From: Streptomyces daqingensis
GTDB lineage: Bacteria > Actinomycetota > Actinomycetes > Streptomycetales > Streptomycetaceae
DNA: 64,000 nt
Direction of reading: 5' to 3'
Assembly (NCBI RefSeq): GCF_014645895.1
Contig: NZ_BMMP01000010.1
Location: 124,001-188,000, forward strand
Shown here: positions 26,296 to 35,793 of the stretch, piece after piece
How the letters are laid out: each line of letters starts with the position of its first letter
Position numbering within the stretch: the stretch's first letter is position 1
Program-made: the position numbers and the translations under genes
Notes under the pieces: model-generated
Told to the model about the DNA's origin: nothing
The model's input: only the letters and a program-made list of their open reading frames with translations
Database searches by the model: none

Positions 26296-26312
26296 GTGCG
26301 CTATCTGCGCAC
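26296..26312. promoter_or_regulatory. operator-like palindrome GTGCGC-N5-GCGCAC
   Basis: A perfect 6-bp inverted repeat with a 5-nt centre (TATCT), 28 bp upstream of the glycosidase/phosphoesterase GTG, in an AT-richer stretch that should include its promoter. A regulator site is plausible; an mRNA leader hairpin is the alternative. Confidence 0.35.
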
Positions 26313-26568
26313 ACCGTCGCGAAGAGTCCCAGCGGATACCGGACTGCACCAGACGGTGCGGCGCAATCCACGGAAATCAGCACTCAACTGCCATGCATGA
26401 AAAGGAGGTTGAATTCGCCCGGGCGGTCCCGGCCGTCGGCCGGCCCGGCGTGATCTTGACGGGTACGAGCCGTCAGGCCGTCAACTCCGCCCCTGCCCGC
26501 GGAGCTTGCCCCGGCCCAGGGGACGTCCACGAACTCGTCCGGGGCCGGTCGTGACGCGGCGATCCGGG
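26313..26568. other. intergenic region upstream of the secreted glycosidase
   Basis: About 255 bp between two leftward genes. The part nearest the glycosidase is AT-richer (26340-26415), consistent with a promoter and long leader. The rest is GC-rich without coding bias. No further elements recognised. Confidence 0.3.
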
Positions 26569-27108
26569 TTACAGCCAGCCGGCCTTCCCGACCACGTCTG
26601 CGGCGACCTCGCCGACCGGGCGCGTGGTCGCGTCGACGGTGAAGTCGTCGACGCCCGCCCGGTCGAGGATCCCGTCCAGTTCGCCGGCCCTGGCGAGGTG
26701 CCAGCGCAACGCGTCGGGCTGGTTCTCGTGGCGGCGCCTCAGCCGCTTGCGGACCGTGGCCAGTTCGGCCCGGAGCCGGCACACCGTGAGCTCGACGCCG
26801 AGCGCGTCGCCGCACTGCCTTCGGCCGTCGGAGTCCTCGACCACCCCGGCGACCACCAGCCGGGCCGCACCGGCAGCGAGGTTGTTGCCGGCGACGCTGC
26901 GCAGGTTCCGCAGCATCATCGTGACGTTGAAGCGGTCTCCGGGAGGGGACGGCCACGACTGACGCAGCCAGTCCAGGTCGATGACGGCGTTGGGAATTCC
27001 GGCGTCCGTGAGGAGACCGCCCACCGCCCCGGCCACCGAGGTCTTGCCGACGCCGACGGTGCCGTTGATCAGGAGGGCGCCGGGCACGAGAGAGCTCTCC
27101 GCACGCAT
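26569..27108 (-). CDS. small P-loop NTPase/kinase-like protein
   Basis: A 179-residue protein of the shikimate-kinase/AAA_33-like fold. Walker A is GTVGVGKTS at residues 16-24, followed by AVIDLDWLRQSWPSPPGDRFN, a typical substrate or lid acidic region. LRAELATVRKRLRRRHENQPDALRWHL supplies the basic lid helix, and the C-terminus FTVDATTRPVGEVAADVV is the usual last strand and helix. The phosphoryl acceptor is unknown. ATG 27108 has no clear ribosome site. It lies about 200 bp beyond the uvrA terminator and appears monocistronic. Confidence 0.75.
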   Translation of the reverse strand: MRAESSLVPGALLINGTVGVGKTSVAGAVGGLLTDAGIPNAVIDLDWLRQSWPSPPGDRFNVTMMLRNLRSVAGNNLAAGAARLVVAGVVEDSDGRRQCGDALGVELTVCRLRAELATVRKRLRRRHENQPDALRWHLARAGELDGILDRAGVDDFTVDATTRPVGEVAADVVGKAGWL

Positions 27109-27193
27109 GCGCGGACTCTACGGCTCACCGGTCGCGCCCTCACCCGCATTACGCCCTACCTGCATTACGCCGACACCTGCATCGCACACGTGG

Positions 27194-27232
27194 TGGAGCC
27201 CCGGCACGGACGCGGTCCGTACCGGGGCTCCA
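27194..27232 (-). terminator. terminator of uvrA
   Basis: An outer stem TGGAGCCCCGG (27194-27204) with CCGGGGCTCCA (27222-27232) and an inner stem ACGGAC/GTCCGT make a nearly continuous 17-bp hairpin about 77 bp past the uvrA stop. Confidence 0.75.
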
Positions 27233-27308
27233 ACCGTTGCCCGGACTCCAAGGCTTCGCCGAGCGAGACCCGCACCGGGGCGAGCGGCGAAGTGCCCGCC
27301 CCGGGCGG

Positions 27309-30281
27309 CTACTTCGCCGCCCGCTTCGCCTTCGTACCCGCAGCCTTCGTACCCGCTGCCGCCTTCTTCGTCTTCGCCTTGCCCGCGGCGCGGCCGCCGG
27401 CCCGCGGCCCGCGCGCCGGCGGCGCGGCGTCGCTCACCCGCTCGCCCAGCACGTCCCGCAGGAACTTCCCCGTGTGGCTCGCGGGGACGGCCGCGACCTG
27501 CTCGGGCGTTCCCTCCGCGACGATCAGCCCGCCGCCGTTGCCGCCCTCGGGCCCCATGTCGACGACCCAGTCAGCGGTCTTGATGACGTCCAGGTTGTGC
27601 TCGATGACGATCACCGTGTTGCCCTTGTCGACCAGGCCCTCCAGCACCGCGATGAGCTTGCGGATGTCCTCGAAGTGCAGGCCGGTCGTGGGCTCGTCGA
27701 GCACGTACACCGTGCGGCCCGTGGAGCGCTTCTGCAGCTCGCTCGCCAGCTTCACGCGCTGCGCCTCGCCGCCGGAGAGCGTCGGCGCGGGCTGGCCGAG
27801 CCGCACGTACCCCAGGCCGACGTCGTTGAGCGTCCGCAGGTGACGGGCGATGCCGGGCACCGCCTCGAAGAACTCCGTGGCCTGCTCGATGGGCATGTCG
27901 AGCACCTCGGAGATGTTCTTGCCCTTGTAGTGGACCTCCAGGGTCTCCCGGTTGTACCGGGCGCCGTGGCAGACCTCGCAGGGCACGAACACGTCCGGCA
28001 GGAAGTTCATCTCGATCTTGATGGTGCCGTCGCCGGAGCAGTTCTCGCACCGGCCGCCCTTGACGTTGAAGGAGAACCGGCCCGGCTGGTAGCCGCGTAC
28101 CTTCGCCTCCGTCGTCTCGGCGAAGAGCCTGCGCACGTGGTCGAAGACCCCTGTGTACGTCGCCGGGTTGGAGCGCGGCGTGCGGCCGATCGGCGACTGG
28201 TCGACGTGCACGACCTTGTCCACCAGATCGTCCCCGTCCACCCGGACGTGCCGTCCCGGCACCGACTTGGCGTTGTTCAGCTCCCGCGCGAGGTGGGTGT
28301 AGAGGATGTCGTTGACGAGCGTCGACTTGCCGGATCCGGAGACCCCCGTCACGGCCGTCAGCACACCGAGGGGGAACGACGCGTCGATGTCCCTCAGGTT
28401 GTTCTCCCGCGCCCCGCGCACCGTCAGCTGACGCTCGGGGTCGGCGGGCCGCCGCACGTCCGGAAGGGGAATGCTCCTCTTGCCGGCCAGGTAGTCGCCG
28501 GTCACCGAAGCGGCGTTCCCCAGCAGCTCCTTGAGCGGGCCGCTGTGCACGACCTTGCCGCCGTGCTCGCCCGCGCCGGGGCCGATGTCGACGACCCAGT
28601 CGGACGCCTTGATCGTGTCCTCGTCGTGCTCGACGACGATCAGGGTGTTGCCCAGGTCCCGCAGCCGCACCAGCGTCTCGATCAGCCGGTGGTTGTCCCG
28701 CTGGTGCAGTCCGATGGACGGCTCGTCCAGTACGTACAGCACGCCGACCAGGCCCGAACCGATCTGTGTGGCAAGGCGGATGCGCTGCGCCTCGCCGCCG
28801 GAGAGCGTCCCGGCGGCGCGGTTGAGCGAGAGGTAGTCGAGGCCGACGTCGACCAGGAACCGCAGCCGCTCGTTGACCTCCTTCAGGACGCGCTCGGCGA
28901 TGGTCTTGTCGCGGTCGCTCAGCGTCAGCTCGCGCAGGAACTCGGCGCACTCGCTGATCGACATCGCCGAGATCTCCGCGATGGACTTCCCCTGCATCGT
29001 CACCGCGAGCACGATCGGCTTCAGCCGCGTGCCCTCGCATGTGGGGCAGGGGACCTCGCGCATGTACCCCTCGAAGCGCTCCCGGCTGCTGTCTGTCTCC
29101 GCCTCCTGGTGGCGGCGCTTGACGAACGGCACGACGCCCTCGAAGGCCGTGGTGTAGGCCCGTTCACGTCCGTACCGGTTGCGGTAGCGCACCTCGATCT
29201 GCGTCCGGTGGCCGTACAGCAGTGCCTTCTTGGCGCGCTGCGGAAGCCCCGCCCACGGAATGTCCGTGCGGAAGCCGAGTGCGTCGGCGAGCGCGCCGAT
29301 CAGACGTCCGAAGTAGTCGCGCGTGTGGCCGTGCGACCAGGGGTGGAGCGCGCCCTCGTCCAGCGACTTGTCCTCGTCGGGGACGATCAGCTCCGGGTCG
29401 ACCTCCATGCGGGTGCCGATGCCGGTGCACTCGGGGCAGGCGCCGAACGGCGAGTTGAAGGAGAAGGTGCGCGGCTCCAGCTCCTCGAACGACAGGTCGT
29501 CGTACGGGCAGTACAGGTGCTCGGAGTACATCCGCTCGCGCTGCGGGTCGTCCTCGTCGAGGTCGACGAAGTCCAGGATGACCATGCCGCCCGAGAGGCC
29601 CAGCGCCGTCTCGACGGAGTCCGTGAGCCGGCGCTTCGCGCTCTCCTTGACGGTGAGGCGGTCCACGACCACCTCGACGGTGTGCTTCTCCTGCTTCTTC
29701 AGCTTCGGCGGTTCGGAGAGCTGGATCGTCCGGCCGTCGACGCGCGCCCTGCTGTAGCCCTTGCTCTGCAGCTCGTTGAAGAGGTCGACGAACTCGCCCT
29801 TGCGCTCGCGCACCAGCGGCGACAGCACCTGGAAGCGGCTGCCCGGCTCCAGGTCCAGCACCCTGTCCACGATTGCCTGCGGCGACTGGCGGGCGATGGG
29901 GCGGCCGCACTCGGGGCAGTGCGGCTTGCCGATGCGGGCGAACAGCAGGCGGAGGTAGTCATAGACCTCGGTGATGGTGCCCACCGTCGAACGCGGGTTG
30001 CGCGACGTCGACTTCTGGTCGATGGAGACCGCGGGGGAGAGCCCCTCGATGAAGTCGACGTCGGGCTTGTCCATCTGCCCGAGGAACTGCCGTGCGTACG
30101 CGGACAGCGACTCCACGTAGCGGCGCTGCCCCTCCGCGAAGATGGTGTCGAAGGCGAGCGACGACTTGCCCGACCCGGACAGGCCGGTGAAGACGATCAG
30201 CGAGTCGCGCGGAAGATCGATCGAGACGTTCCGGAGATTGTGCTCGCGAGCGCCACGGACGATGAGACGGTCTGAGGCCAC
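27309..30281 (-). CDS. uvrA: excinuclease ABC subunit A
   Basis: DNA-damage recognition ATPase of nucleotide excision repair, about 990 residues. First ABC half: Walker [10 protein letters not shown] near 33-41, a zinc module with CPECGRP and a later CPEC, and the signature [18 protein letters not shown]. Second half: GVSGSGKST, the second zinc finger [18 protein letters not shown], signature [15 protein letters not shown], and LDEPTTGLH. The tail from about 950 is Lys/Ala/Gly-rich. I prefer GTG 30281 ([16 protein letters not shown]), with AGGTG about 8 nt upstream and the usual family N-terminus; GTG 30293 is the longer option. It is divergent from a mycothiol-dependent-type enzyme. Confidence 0.98.
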   Translation of the reverse strand: MASDRLIVRGAREHNLRNVSIDLPRDSLIVFTGLSGSGKSSLAFDTIFAEGQRRYVESLSAYARQFLGQMDKPDVDFIEGLSPAVSIDQKSTSRNPRSTVGTITEVYDYLRLLFARIGKPHCPECGRPIARQSPQAIVDRVLDLEPGSRFQVLSPLVRERKGEFVDLFNELQSKGYSRARVDGRTIQLSEPPKLKKQEKHTVEVVVDRLTVKESAKRRLTDSVETALGLSGGMVILDFVDLDEDDPQRERMYSEHLYCPYDDLSFEELEPRTFSFNSPFGACPECTGIGTRMEVDPELIVPDEDKSLDEGALHPWSHGHTRDYFGRLIGALADALGFRTDIPWAGLPQRAKKALLYGHRTQIEVRYRNRYGRERAYTTAFEGVVPFVKRRHQEAETDSSRERFEGYMREVPCPTCEGTRLKPIVLAVTMQGKSIAEISAMSISECAEFLRELTLSDRDKTIAERVLKEVNERLRFLVDVGLDYLSLNRAAGTLSGGEAQRIRLATQIGSGLVGVLYVLDEPSIGLHQRDNHRLIETLVRLRDLGNTLIVVEHDEDTIKASDWVVDIGPGAGEHGGKVVHSGPLKELLGNAASVTGDYLAGKRSIPLPDVRRPADPERQLTVRGARENNLRDIDASFPLGVLTAVTGVSGSGKSTLVNDILYTHLARELNNAKSVPGRHVRVDGDDLVDKVVHVDQSPIGRTPRSNPATYTGVFDHVRRLFAETTEAKVRGYQPGRFSFNVKGGRCENCSGDGTIKIEMNFLPDVFVPCEVCHGARYNRETLEVHYKGKNISEVLDMPIEQATEFFEAVPGIARHLRTLNDVGLGYVRLGQPAPTLSGGEAQRVKLASELQKRSTGRTVYVLDEPTTGLHFEDIRKLIAVLEGLVDKGNTVIVIEHNLDVIKTADWVVDMGPEGGNGGGLIVAEGTPEQVAAVPASHTGKFLRDVLGERVSDAAPPARGPRAGGRAAGKAKTKKAAAGTKAAGTKAKRAAK

Positions 30282-30342
30282 GCCGGTTGGCACCTTTCGT
30301 GTGAGAAGCAGGGTGCCCCGCTGCGCAGGAGCCCCCCGGACA

Positions 30343-30372
30343 AGAGTAGAGGCGGCGCGGACCGAGTGTGTC
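30343..30372 (-). promoter_or_regulatory. candidate uvrA promoter
   Basis: On the minus strand GACACA (30367-30372), 18 nt, then TACTCT (30343-30348), about 60 nt before the uvrA start. This is an ordinary-looking pair; the RecA-NDp-type element found before uvrB and uvrC is not seen here. Confidence 0.3.
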
Positions 30373-30478
30373 CCGGACCGTGGCGCTGCCGCCCGTCGAG
30401 CTTATAGCACGTGCATTCGAATACGGCCCTCTCGTGCCGTCTTCCACCCGAAGGAGTGGCGGGGCTAGTTTTGGGATC

Positions 30479-31210
30479 ATGACGCAGCCCGCTAACCCCT
30501 CTCCTCCCGCGCCCGGTCCCGCCGCCGACGCAGCCTCCGTGAGAGACGCCACGGACCGGCTCCTCGCCGCCGTCGCACAGCTGGACGACGCCACCGCCGT
30601 CAAGCCCTCACTGCTGCCGGGCTGGACCCGCGGACACGTGCTCGCGCACCTCGCCCGCAACGCCGACGCGCTGCTCAACGTCCTCGCGGCGCGCCCCATG
30701 TACGCCAGCGGCGACGTCCGGGACGCCGACATCGAGCGCGACGCGCACCGCTCCGCCGCCGACCACTACGAGGACCTGCGCGACACCGCGCTCCGCCTCG
30801 ACGGCGCCTTCGCCGCGCAGAGCGAAGCGGCCTGGGAGCGCACCGTCGAAATGCGTAACGGTGTGACCGACCTCGCGAATTCCCTGCCCTTCCGCCGCTG
30901 GATCGAGATCGAGCTGCACCACGTCGACCTCGGCATCGGCTACGGCCTCGACGACCTGCCCGGCGCCTTCATCGAGCGGGAACTGGACAACATGGCGCGC
31001 CGCTTCCTCGGCCACCCGGGAGTCCCCCTCACCCTCGTGCTGCGCAGCGAATACGGCGGCACCTGGTACACCGGCGCACCCGAGGGCACCGGCTCCGGCT
31101 CGCTCGTCGTGGCGGGGAGCCCGACCGCGCTGGTCGGCTGGCTCACGGGACGCAGCACGGGAAGCGGCCTCGCGGCGCCGGAACCGCTGCCCGTCCTGCC
31201 CTCGCTGTAG
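30479..31210 (+). CDS. maleylpyruvate isomerase-family mycothiol-dependent enzyme
   Basis: A 243-residue DinB/MDMPI-fold protein. WTRGHVLAHLARNADAL near 45-62 and the later WIEIELHHVDLGIGYG provide the His/Glu metal triad of the family. The C-terminal GTWYTG/VVAGSPTALVGWLTGRS is the sterol-carrier-like MDMPI C-domain. Family members use mycothiol to isomerise maleylpyruvate or to conjugate or detoxify electrophiles; the substrate here is unknown. A -10-like TAGTTT (30466-30471) ends 7 nt before the ATG, implying a leaderless transcript and supporting this start over an upstream GTG-rich frame. Confidence 0.88.
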   Translation: MTQPANPSPPAPGPAADAASVRDATDRLLAAVAQLDDATAVKPSLLPGWTRGHVLAHLARNADALLNVLAARPMYASGDVRDADIERDAHRSAADHYEDLRDTALRLDGAFAAQSEAAWERTVEMRNGVTDLANSLPFRRWIEIELHHVDLGIGYGLDDLPGAFIERELDNMARRFLGHPGVPLTLVLRSEYGGTWYTGAPEGTGSGSLVVAGSPTALVGWLTGRSTGSGLAAPEPLPVLPSL

Positions 31211-31323
31211 CGGCCGGTCCCGGGGCGGGGCAGCGGTACGGCGGTACGGGGCTGCGGGCGCGGTCAGTCCCGCCCGCGGGCCGCGCGGGCCCGGGTGTGG
31301 CCGTCACCGCGCGCCTTGTGCCG

Positions 31324-31833
31324 TCACAGCGCTTTGCGCATCACGGCACACGGCCTGTGCAGCTCCCGGTCCTCTCTCCGCCCCGTCACGAGGTAGCCCG
31401 CCGCCGTCCAGAAGCGGAGCGCCGCCGGGTTGTTCTCCAGCACGGCCAGACGCACGCCCTCCCGGCCCTCACGCCGGAAGCCGGCCTCGATGTACGCCGC
31501 CAACTCCCGCCCGACGCCCGTCCGCTGGGCCTCCGCGTGCACCATCAGCAGCCCGATCCACGGGTCGGGGTCGGCCGGGTCCGGGTGGTGGGCGAGCGTG
31601 GCGGCGACCGCGGTGAGCCGTCCGCCGGATCGCGCGAGCAGCACCCGGGCGTGCGGCTGCGCCAGTTCGTCCATCAGCGACCGGGCGACCTGCCCCGGGC
31701 GGATGTCGTCCGGGTCTGGGAAGTCGCCGCTGAGGCGGTGGAACTCGCGGTTGGACGCGTAGAGCCCGGTGATCTCACCGAGCAGCGCCCCGGGCAGTGC
31801 GCCGTCCGTCAGCACGAGCGGTTCGACGATCAT
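31324..31833 (-). CDS. GNAT-family N-acetyltransferase
   Basis: A 169-residue acetyl-CoA-dependent acetyltransferase. The acetyl-CoA loop is QRTGVGRELAAYIEAG in the middle of the protein, after the strand WIGLLMVHAEA, and LENNPAALRFWTAAGYLVTG is the classic GNAT C-terminal motif. Substrate unknown. The start ATG 31833 is preferred: TACAGT (minus strand, 31841-31846) lies 7 nt upstream as a -10 for a leaderless mRNA. It is convergent with the MDMPI gene. Confidence 0.87.
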   Translation of the reverse strand: MIVEPLVLTDGALPGALLGEITGLYASNREFHRLSGDFPDPDDIRPGQVARSLMDELAQPHARVLLARSGGRLTAVAATLAHHPDPADPDPWIGLLMVHAEAQRTGVGRELAAYIEAGFRREGREGVRLAVLENNPAALRFWTAAGYLVTGRREDRELHRPCAVMRKAL

Positions 31834-31971
31834 GCGTCGCACTGTAGGGATGTACGGCCGGACAGGCACTCCACTCGACCGAGCGCGACGTCACCAAGCG
31901 GGACCCGGTACAGCGCGACGGGACGAAGCGCCGGTCACGCGGCCGCCGCAGGAACCGCCTTGCGCACTCTG

Positions 31972-32000
31972 GTGGACCCGGGCGCCCACTCGTCTAGGGT
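31972..32000 (+). promoter_or_regulatory. candidate leaderless promoter of the MBL hydrolase gene
   Basis: GTGGAC (31972-31977), 17-nt spacer, TAGGGT (31995-32000), ending 6 nt before the ATG. This would put the transcription start at about the start codon. Confidence 0.45.
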
Positions 32001-32006
32001 GGCGCC

Positions 32007-32663
32007 ATGGCTTACACCGGAGAGGTGCAGGTCGGGGGACCTGCGGACGTGCACGAGCTGACCGACCTGATGATCTCCAAGGTCGCTGTCGGCCCCATGA
32101 ACAACAACGCCTACCTGCTGCGCTGCAGGAAGACGGGGGAGCAGCTGCTGATCGACGCCGCCAACGAAGCGGAGACGCTGCTGGAGCTCATCGGCTCCGA
32201 CGGCATCGCCTCGGTCGTCACGACCCACCGGCACGGCGACCACTGGCAGGCACTCGCTCCCGTCGTCGAGTCCACCGGCGCCCGCACGTACGCGGGCCGC
32301 TTCGACGCCGAGGGCATCCCCGTGAAGACGGACGTGCTCGTGGAGGACGGGGACACCGTCCGGGTCGGGCAGAACGAACTCACGGCGCGGCACCTCGTCG
32401 GCCACACCCCCGGCTCCATCGCCCTCGTCTACGACGACCCGCACGGACACCCCCATCTCTTCACGGGGGACTGCCTCTTCCCGGGCGGTGTCGGCAACAC
32501 CCATGACGATCCCGAGGCGTTCGCGAGCCTGCTGCACGACGTGGAGACCAAGCTCTTCGGCCAACTGCCGGACGAGACCTGGGTCTACCCGGGCCACGGC
32601 GGCGACACCACCCTCGGTGCGGAGCGGCCGAAGATCGGCGAATGGCGCGAGCGCGGCTGGTGA
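32007..32663 (+). CDS. MBL-fold metallo-hydrolase (glyoxalase II-like)
   Basis: A 218-residue metallo-beta-lactamase-fold hydrolase. The binuclear zinc motif THRHGDHWQAL lies near residues 73-83, with further ligands in HLVGHTPGSIAL (His about 134), LFTGDCLFPGG (Asp) and YPGHGGDT (final His). The family includes hydroxyacylglutathione/mycothiol thioesterases; N-terminal KVAVGPMNNNAYLLRC is typical of the Streptomyces group. It sits 65 bp before uvrC on the same strand, but uvrC has its own promoter-like element. Confidence 0.9.
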   Translation: MAYTGEVQVGGPADVHELTDLMISKVAVGPMNNNAYLLRCRKTGEQLLIDAANEAETLLELIGSDGIASVVTTHRHGDHWQALAPVVESTGARTYAGRFDAEGIPVKTDVLVEDGDTVRVGQNELTARHLVGHTPGSIALVYDDPHGHPHLFTGDCLFPGGVGNTHDDPEAFASLLHDVETKLFGQLPDETWVYPGHGGDTTLGAERPKIGEWRERGW

Positions 32664-32698
32664 CGCGCGGCCGGTGAGGGGGCCGGTAGCCGACGGGG

Positions 32699-32721
32699 AT
32701 GTCACCGCACGGACGTAGGGT
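32699..32721 (+). promoter_or_regulatory. candidate DNA-damage promoter of uvrC (RecA-NDp/PafBC-like)
   Basis: ATGTCACCG (32699-32707), exactly 8 nt, then TAGGGT (32716-32721), a perfect match to the -10 half of the LexA-independent actinobacterial damage motif and a partial match (6 of 9) to the -35 half. Only 7 nt separate it from the uvrC ATG, the same as at uvrB. Confidence 0.5.
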
Positions 32722-32728
32722 GTGCGGC

Positions 32729-34738
32729 ATGGCAGACCCCTCCAGCTACCGGCCCGAACCGGGTGAGGTCCCCGATTCCCCGGGGGTCTACCGGTTCCGC
32801 GACGAGCACGGCCGGGTGATCTACGTAGGGAAGGCCAAGAGCCTCCGCCAGCGGCTCGCGAGCTACTTCCAGGACCTGGCGAACCTCCATGTGCGCACGC
32901 GCACGATGGTCACCACCGCCGCCTCGGTCGAGTGGACGGTCGTCTCCACGGAGGTCGAGGCACTCCAGCTGGAGTACTCCTGGATCAAGGAGTTCGACCC
33001 GCGTTTCAACGTCAAGTACCGCGACGACAAGAGCTATCCGTCCCTCGCGGTCACGCTCAACGAGGAGTTCCCGCGCGTCCAGGTCATGCGCGGCCCCAAG
33101 AAGAAGGGCGTGCGCTACTTCGGTCCGTACGCCCACGCCTGGGCCATCCGCGAGACCGTCGACCTCATGCTGCGGGCCTTCCCCGTGCGCACCTGCTCGG
33201 CCGGCGTCTTCAAGCGCTCCGCGCAGATCGGCCGGCCCTGCCTGCTGGGCTACATCGACAAGTGCAGCGCCCCCTGCGTGGGGCGCGTCTCGGCGGAGGA
33301 GCACCGCCAACTCGCCGAGGAGTTCTGCGACTTCGTCGCCGGGCACACCGGCGCGTACCTGCGCCGCCTGGAGCGGGAGATGAAGCAGGCCGCCGAGGAG
33401 ATGGAGTACGAGCGGGCGGCCCGCCTGCGGGACGACATGGACGCGCTGAAGCGGGCCATGGAGAAGAGCGCCGTCGTCCTCACCGACGCCACCGACGCCG
33501 ACCTCATCGCTGTCGCGGAGGACGAGCTGGAGGCCGCGGTCCAGATCTTCCACGTGCGGGGCGGCCGGGTGCGCGGCCAGCGCGGCTGGGTCACGGACAG
33601 GGTCGAGGAGATCGGCACCCCCGAACTCGTCGAGCACGCCCTCCAGCAGCTCTACGGCGAGGAGCGCGGCGACGCGGTCCCCAAGGAGGTGCTGGTCCCC
33701 GCGCTGCCCGACCCGGCGGCCCCGGTGACGCAGTGGCTGAGCGAGCGCCGCGGTTCGGCCGTCAGCCTGCGCGTGCCCCAACGGGGCGACAAGCGCGCCC
33801 TGATGGAGACGGTGCGGCGCAACGCCCAGCAGGCGCTGGCCCTGCACAAGACCAAGCGCGCCTCCGACCTGACGACCCGTTCGCGCGCCCTGGAGGAGAT
33901 CGCCGAGGCGCTCGGCCTGGACTCGGCGCCGCTGCGCGTGGAGTGCTTCGACATCTCCCACTTCCAGGGCGACGACGTGGTGGGGTCCATGGTCGTCTTC
34001 GAGGACGGCTTGGCCCGCAAAAGCGAGTACCGCCGCTTCCAGATCCGGTCCGTCGACGGCCAGGACGACGTGCGCTCCATGCACGAGGTCATCAGCCGCC
34101 GCTTCCGCCGCTACCTGCAGGAGAAGCGCCGTACGGGCGAGTGGGGCGGCGACGGGGGCCAGGCCGCCGAGGGCGAGGGCCCCGAGCCGGCGGAGGGCGC
34201 GGTCGAGGGCGGCGCGCCGCGTGACGAGGACGGCAGGCCGAAGAAGTTCGCCTACCCGCCCCAGCTCATCGTCGTCGACGGCGGAAAGCCCCAGGTCGCG
34301 GCGGCCCGCAGCGCGCTGGACGAGCTGGGCGTCGACGACGTCGCGGTCTGCGGCCTCGCCAAGCGCCTCGAAGAGGTCTGGGTCCCGGGTGAGGACGACC
34401 CCGTCGTGCTCCCCCGTACGAGCGAGGGCCTCTACCTCCTCCAGCGCGTGCGCGACGAGGCGCACCGCTTCGCGATCAGGTACCAGCGCAGCAAGCGCTC
34501 CAAGGCGCTGAAGGCGAGCCCGCTCGACGCCGTCCCGGGCCTGGGAGCGTCCCGCAAGCAGGCGCTGATAAAGCACTTCGGCTCCCTGAAGCGGTTGCGG
34601 GCCGCCACGGTCGAGGAGATCTGCGAGGTGCCGGGCGTGGGCCGGAAGACGGCGGAGACCGTCGCGGCGGCGCTCAGCACGAAGCCCTCCGCGGCGGCGG
34701 TGAACACCGCGACCGGTGAGATCGTTGAAGAAGAGTGA
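32729..34738 (+). CDS. uvrC: excinuclease ABC subunit C
   Basis: Dual-incision nuclease of nucleotide excision repair, 669 residues. The N-terminal GIY-YIG domain begins [23 protein letters not shown], with the catalytic Arg in LRQRL. A Cys-rich segment ([28 protein letters not shown]), the UVR motif binding UvrB ([23 protein letters not shown] near 220-243), the RNase-H-like domain with [19 protein letters not shown], and a C-terminal double HhH ([31 protein letters not shown]) follow. A Glu/Gly/Ala-rich insertion of about 35 residues lies before [12 protein letters not shown] 32729 is fixed by the promoter position. rapZ follows after 27 bp, so uvrC-rapZ-yvcK-whiA is probably one operon. 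Confidence 0.98.
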   Translation: MADPSSYRPEPGEVPDSPGVYRFRDEHGRVIYVGKAKSLRQRLASYFQDLANLHVRTRTMVTTAASVEWTVVSTEVEALQLEYSWIKEFDPRFNVKYRDDKSYPSLAVTLNEEFPRVQVMRGPKKKGVRYFGPYAHAWAIRETVDLMLRAFPVRTCSAGVFKRSAQIGRPCLLGYIDKCSAPCVGRVSAEEHRQLAEEFCDFVAGHTGAYLRRLEREMKQAAEEMEYERAARLRDDMDALKRAMEKSAVVLTDATDADLIAVAEDELEAAVQIFHVRGGRVRGQRGWVTDRVEEIGTPELVEHALQQLYGEERGDAVPKEVLVPALPDPAAPVTQWLSERRGSAVSLRVPQRGDKRALMETVRRNAQQALALHKTKRASDLTTRSRALEEIAEALGLDSAPLRVECFDISHFQGDDVVGSMVVFEDGLARKSEYRRFQIRSVDGQDDVRSMHEVISRRFRRYLQEKRRTGEWGGDGGQAAEGEGPEPAEGAVEGGAPRDEDGRPKKFAYPPQLIVVDGGKPQVAAARSALDELGVDDVAVCGLAKRLEEVWVPGEDDPVVLPRTSEGLYLLQRVRDEAHRFAIRYQRSKRSKALKASPLDAVPGLGASRKQALIKHFGSLKRLRAATVEEICEVPGVGRKTAETVAAALSTKPSAAAVNTATGEIVEEE

Positions 34739-34765
34739 GCACCGTGACGACGGGGGGCGAGTGAC

Positions 34766-35776
34766 ATGAGCAGCGAACACCGGCAGCACGAGGACCTGGC
34801 GGCGGAACCGGCCCGGCCGGTGCAGCGGCCGGACGGGCACGGCGACACGGAGCAGGACGCGAGAACCGCCGACCCGCCCGTCGGCAAGGAACTCGCGGCC
34901 GAAACCGACGAGGCCGTCATCCCCGAACTGGTGATCATCTCCGGCATGTCCGGCGCGGGCCGCAGCACCGCCGCGAAGTGCCTGGAGGACCTGGGCTGGT
35001 TCGTCGTGGACAACCTGCCGCCGGCGCTGATCCCCACCATGGTGGACTTGGGCGCCCGCTCCCAGGGCAACGTGGCCCGCATCGCCGTGGTGGTCGACGT
35101 CCGAGGCCGCCGCTTCTTCGACAACCTCAAGGAGTCCCTGGCGGGCCTCGCGCAGCGGCAGGTCAAGCGGCGCATCGTCTACCTGGAGGCGAGCGACGAC
35201 GCGCTCGTGCGCCGCTTCGAGTCGGTCCGCCGCCCCCACCCCCTCCAGGGCGACGGCCGCATCGTCGACGGCATCGCGGCCGAGCGGGACCTGCTGCGGG
35301 AGCTGCGCGGCGACGCGGACCTCGTCATCGACACCTCGGGCCTCAACGTCCACGAGCTGCGGGCGAAGCTCGACGCGCAGTTCGCCGGCGAGGAGGAGCC
35401 GGAGCTGCGGGCGACGGTGATGTCGTTCGGGTACAAGTACGGGCTCCCGGTTGACGCCGACCTCGTCGCCGACTGCCGGTTCCTGCCCAACCCCCACTGG
35501 GTGCCGGAGCTGCGCCCGTTCACCGGCACGACGGAGGAGGTCGCCAACTACGTCTTCAACCAGCCGGGAGCGAAGGAGTTCCTCGACAGGTACGCCGAGC
35601 TGCTCCAGCTGATCGCCGCGGGCTACCGCAGGGAGGGCAAGCGGTACGTCACGATCGCGGTCGGCTGCACGGGCGGCAAGCACCGCAGCGTGGCGGTCTC
35701 GGAGAAGCTGGCGCGGCGCCTGTCCGACGCCGGGGTGGAGACCGTCGTGGTGCACCGGGACATGGGACGTGAATGA
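34766..35776 (+). CDS. rapZ: RapZ/YvcJ-type nucleotide-binding RNase adapter protein
   Basis: A 336-residue homologue of the RNase adapter RapZ/YvcJ. The N-terminal 50 residues are an acidic, low-complexity extension. The P-loop is GMSGAGRST near residues 60-68, with Arg in place of the usual Lys; binding of GTP/ATP may be weakened or the change may be normal for Streptomyces. FVVDNLPPALIP, RRFESVRRPHPLQ and the C-terminal domain (MSFGYKYGLPVDADLVADCRFLPNPHW; AVGCTGGKHRSVAVSEKLA) are very typical. It stands in the conserved rapZ-yvcK-whiA order linked to cell-wall precursor metabolism and development. Confidence 0.95.
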   Translation: MSSEHRQHEDLAAEPARPVQRPDGHGDTEQDARTADPPVGKELAAETDEAVIPELVIISGMSGAGRSTAAKCLEDLGWFVVDNLPPALIPTMVDLGARSQGNVARIAVVVDVRGRRFFDNLKESLAGLAQRQVKRRIVYLEASDDALVRRFESVRRPHPLQGDGRIVDGIAAERDLLRELRGDADLVIDTSGLNVHELRAKLDAQFAGEEEPELRATVMSFGYKYGLPVDADLVADCRFLPNPHWVPELRPFTGTTEEVANYVFNQPGAKEFLDRYAELLQLIAAGYRREGKRYVTIAVGCTGGKHRSVAVSEKLARRLSDAGVETVVVHRDMGRE

Positions 35777-35793
35777 GGACGTGAGAAGCGCGA

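Noticed and set aside
27237..30275. 1012-codon open frame on the plus strand opposite uvrA
   Set aside because: Pure antisense shadow: Val/Arg/His-rich, no motif, and uvrA on the other strand is unmistakable.
32702..35755. 1017-codon minus-strand frame opposite uvrC and rapZ
   Set aside because: Spans two real genes and their spacer in mirror phase, composition typical of GC-driven antisense frames.
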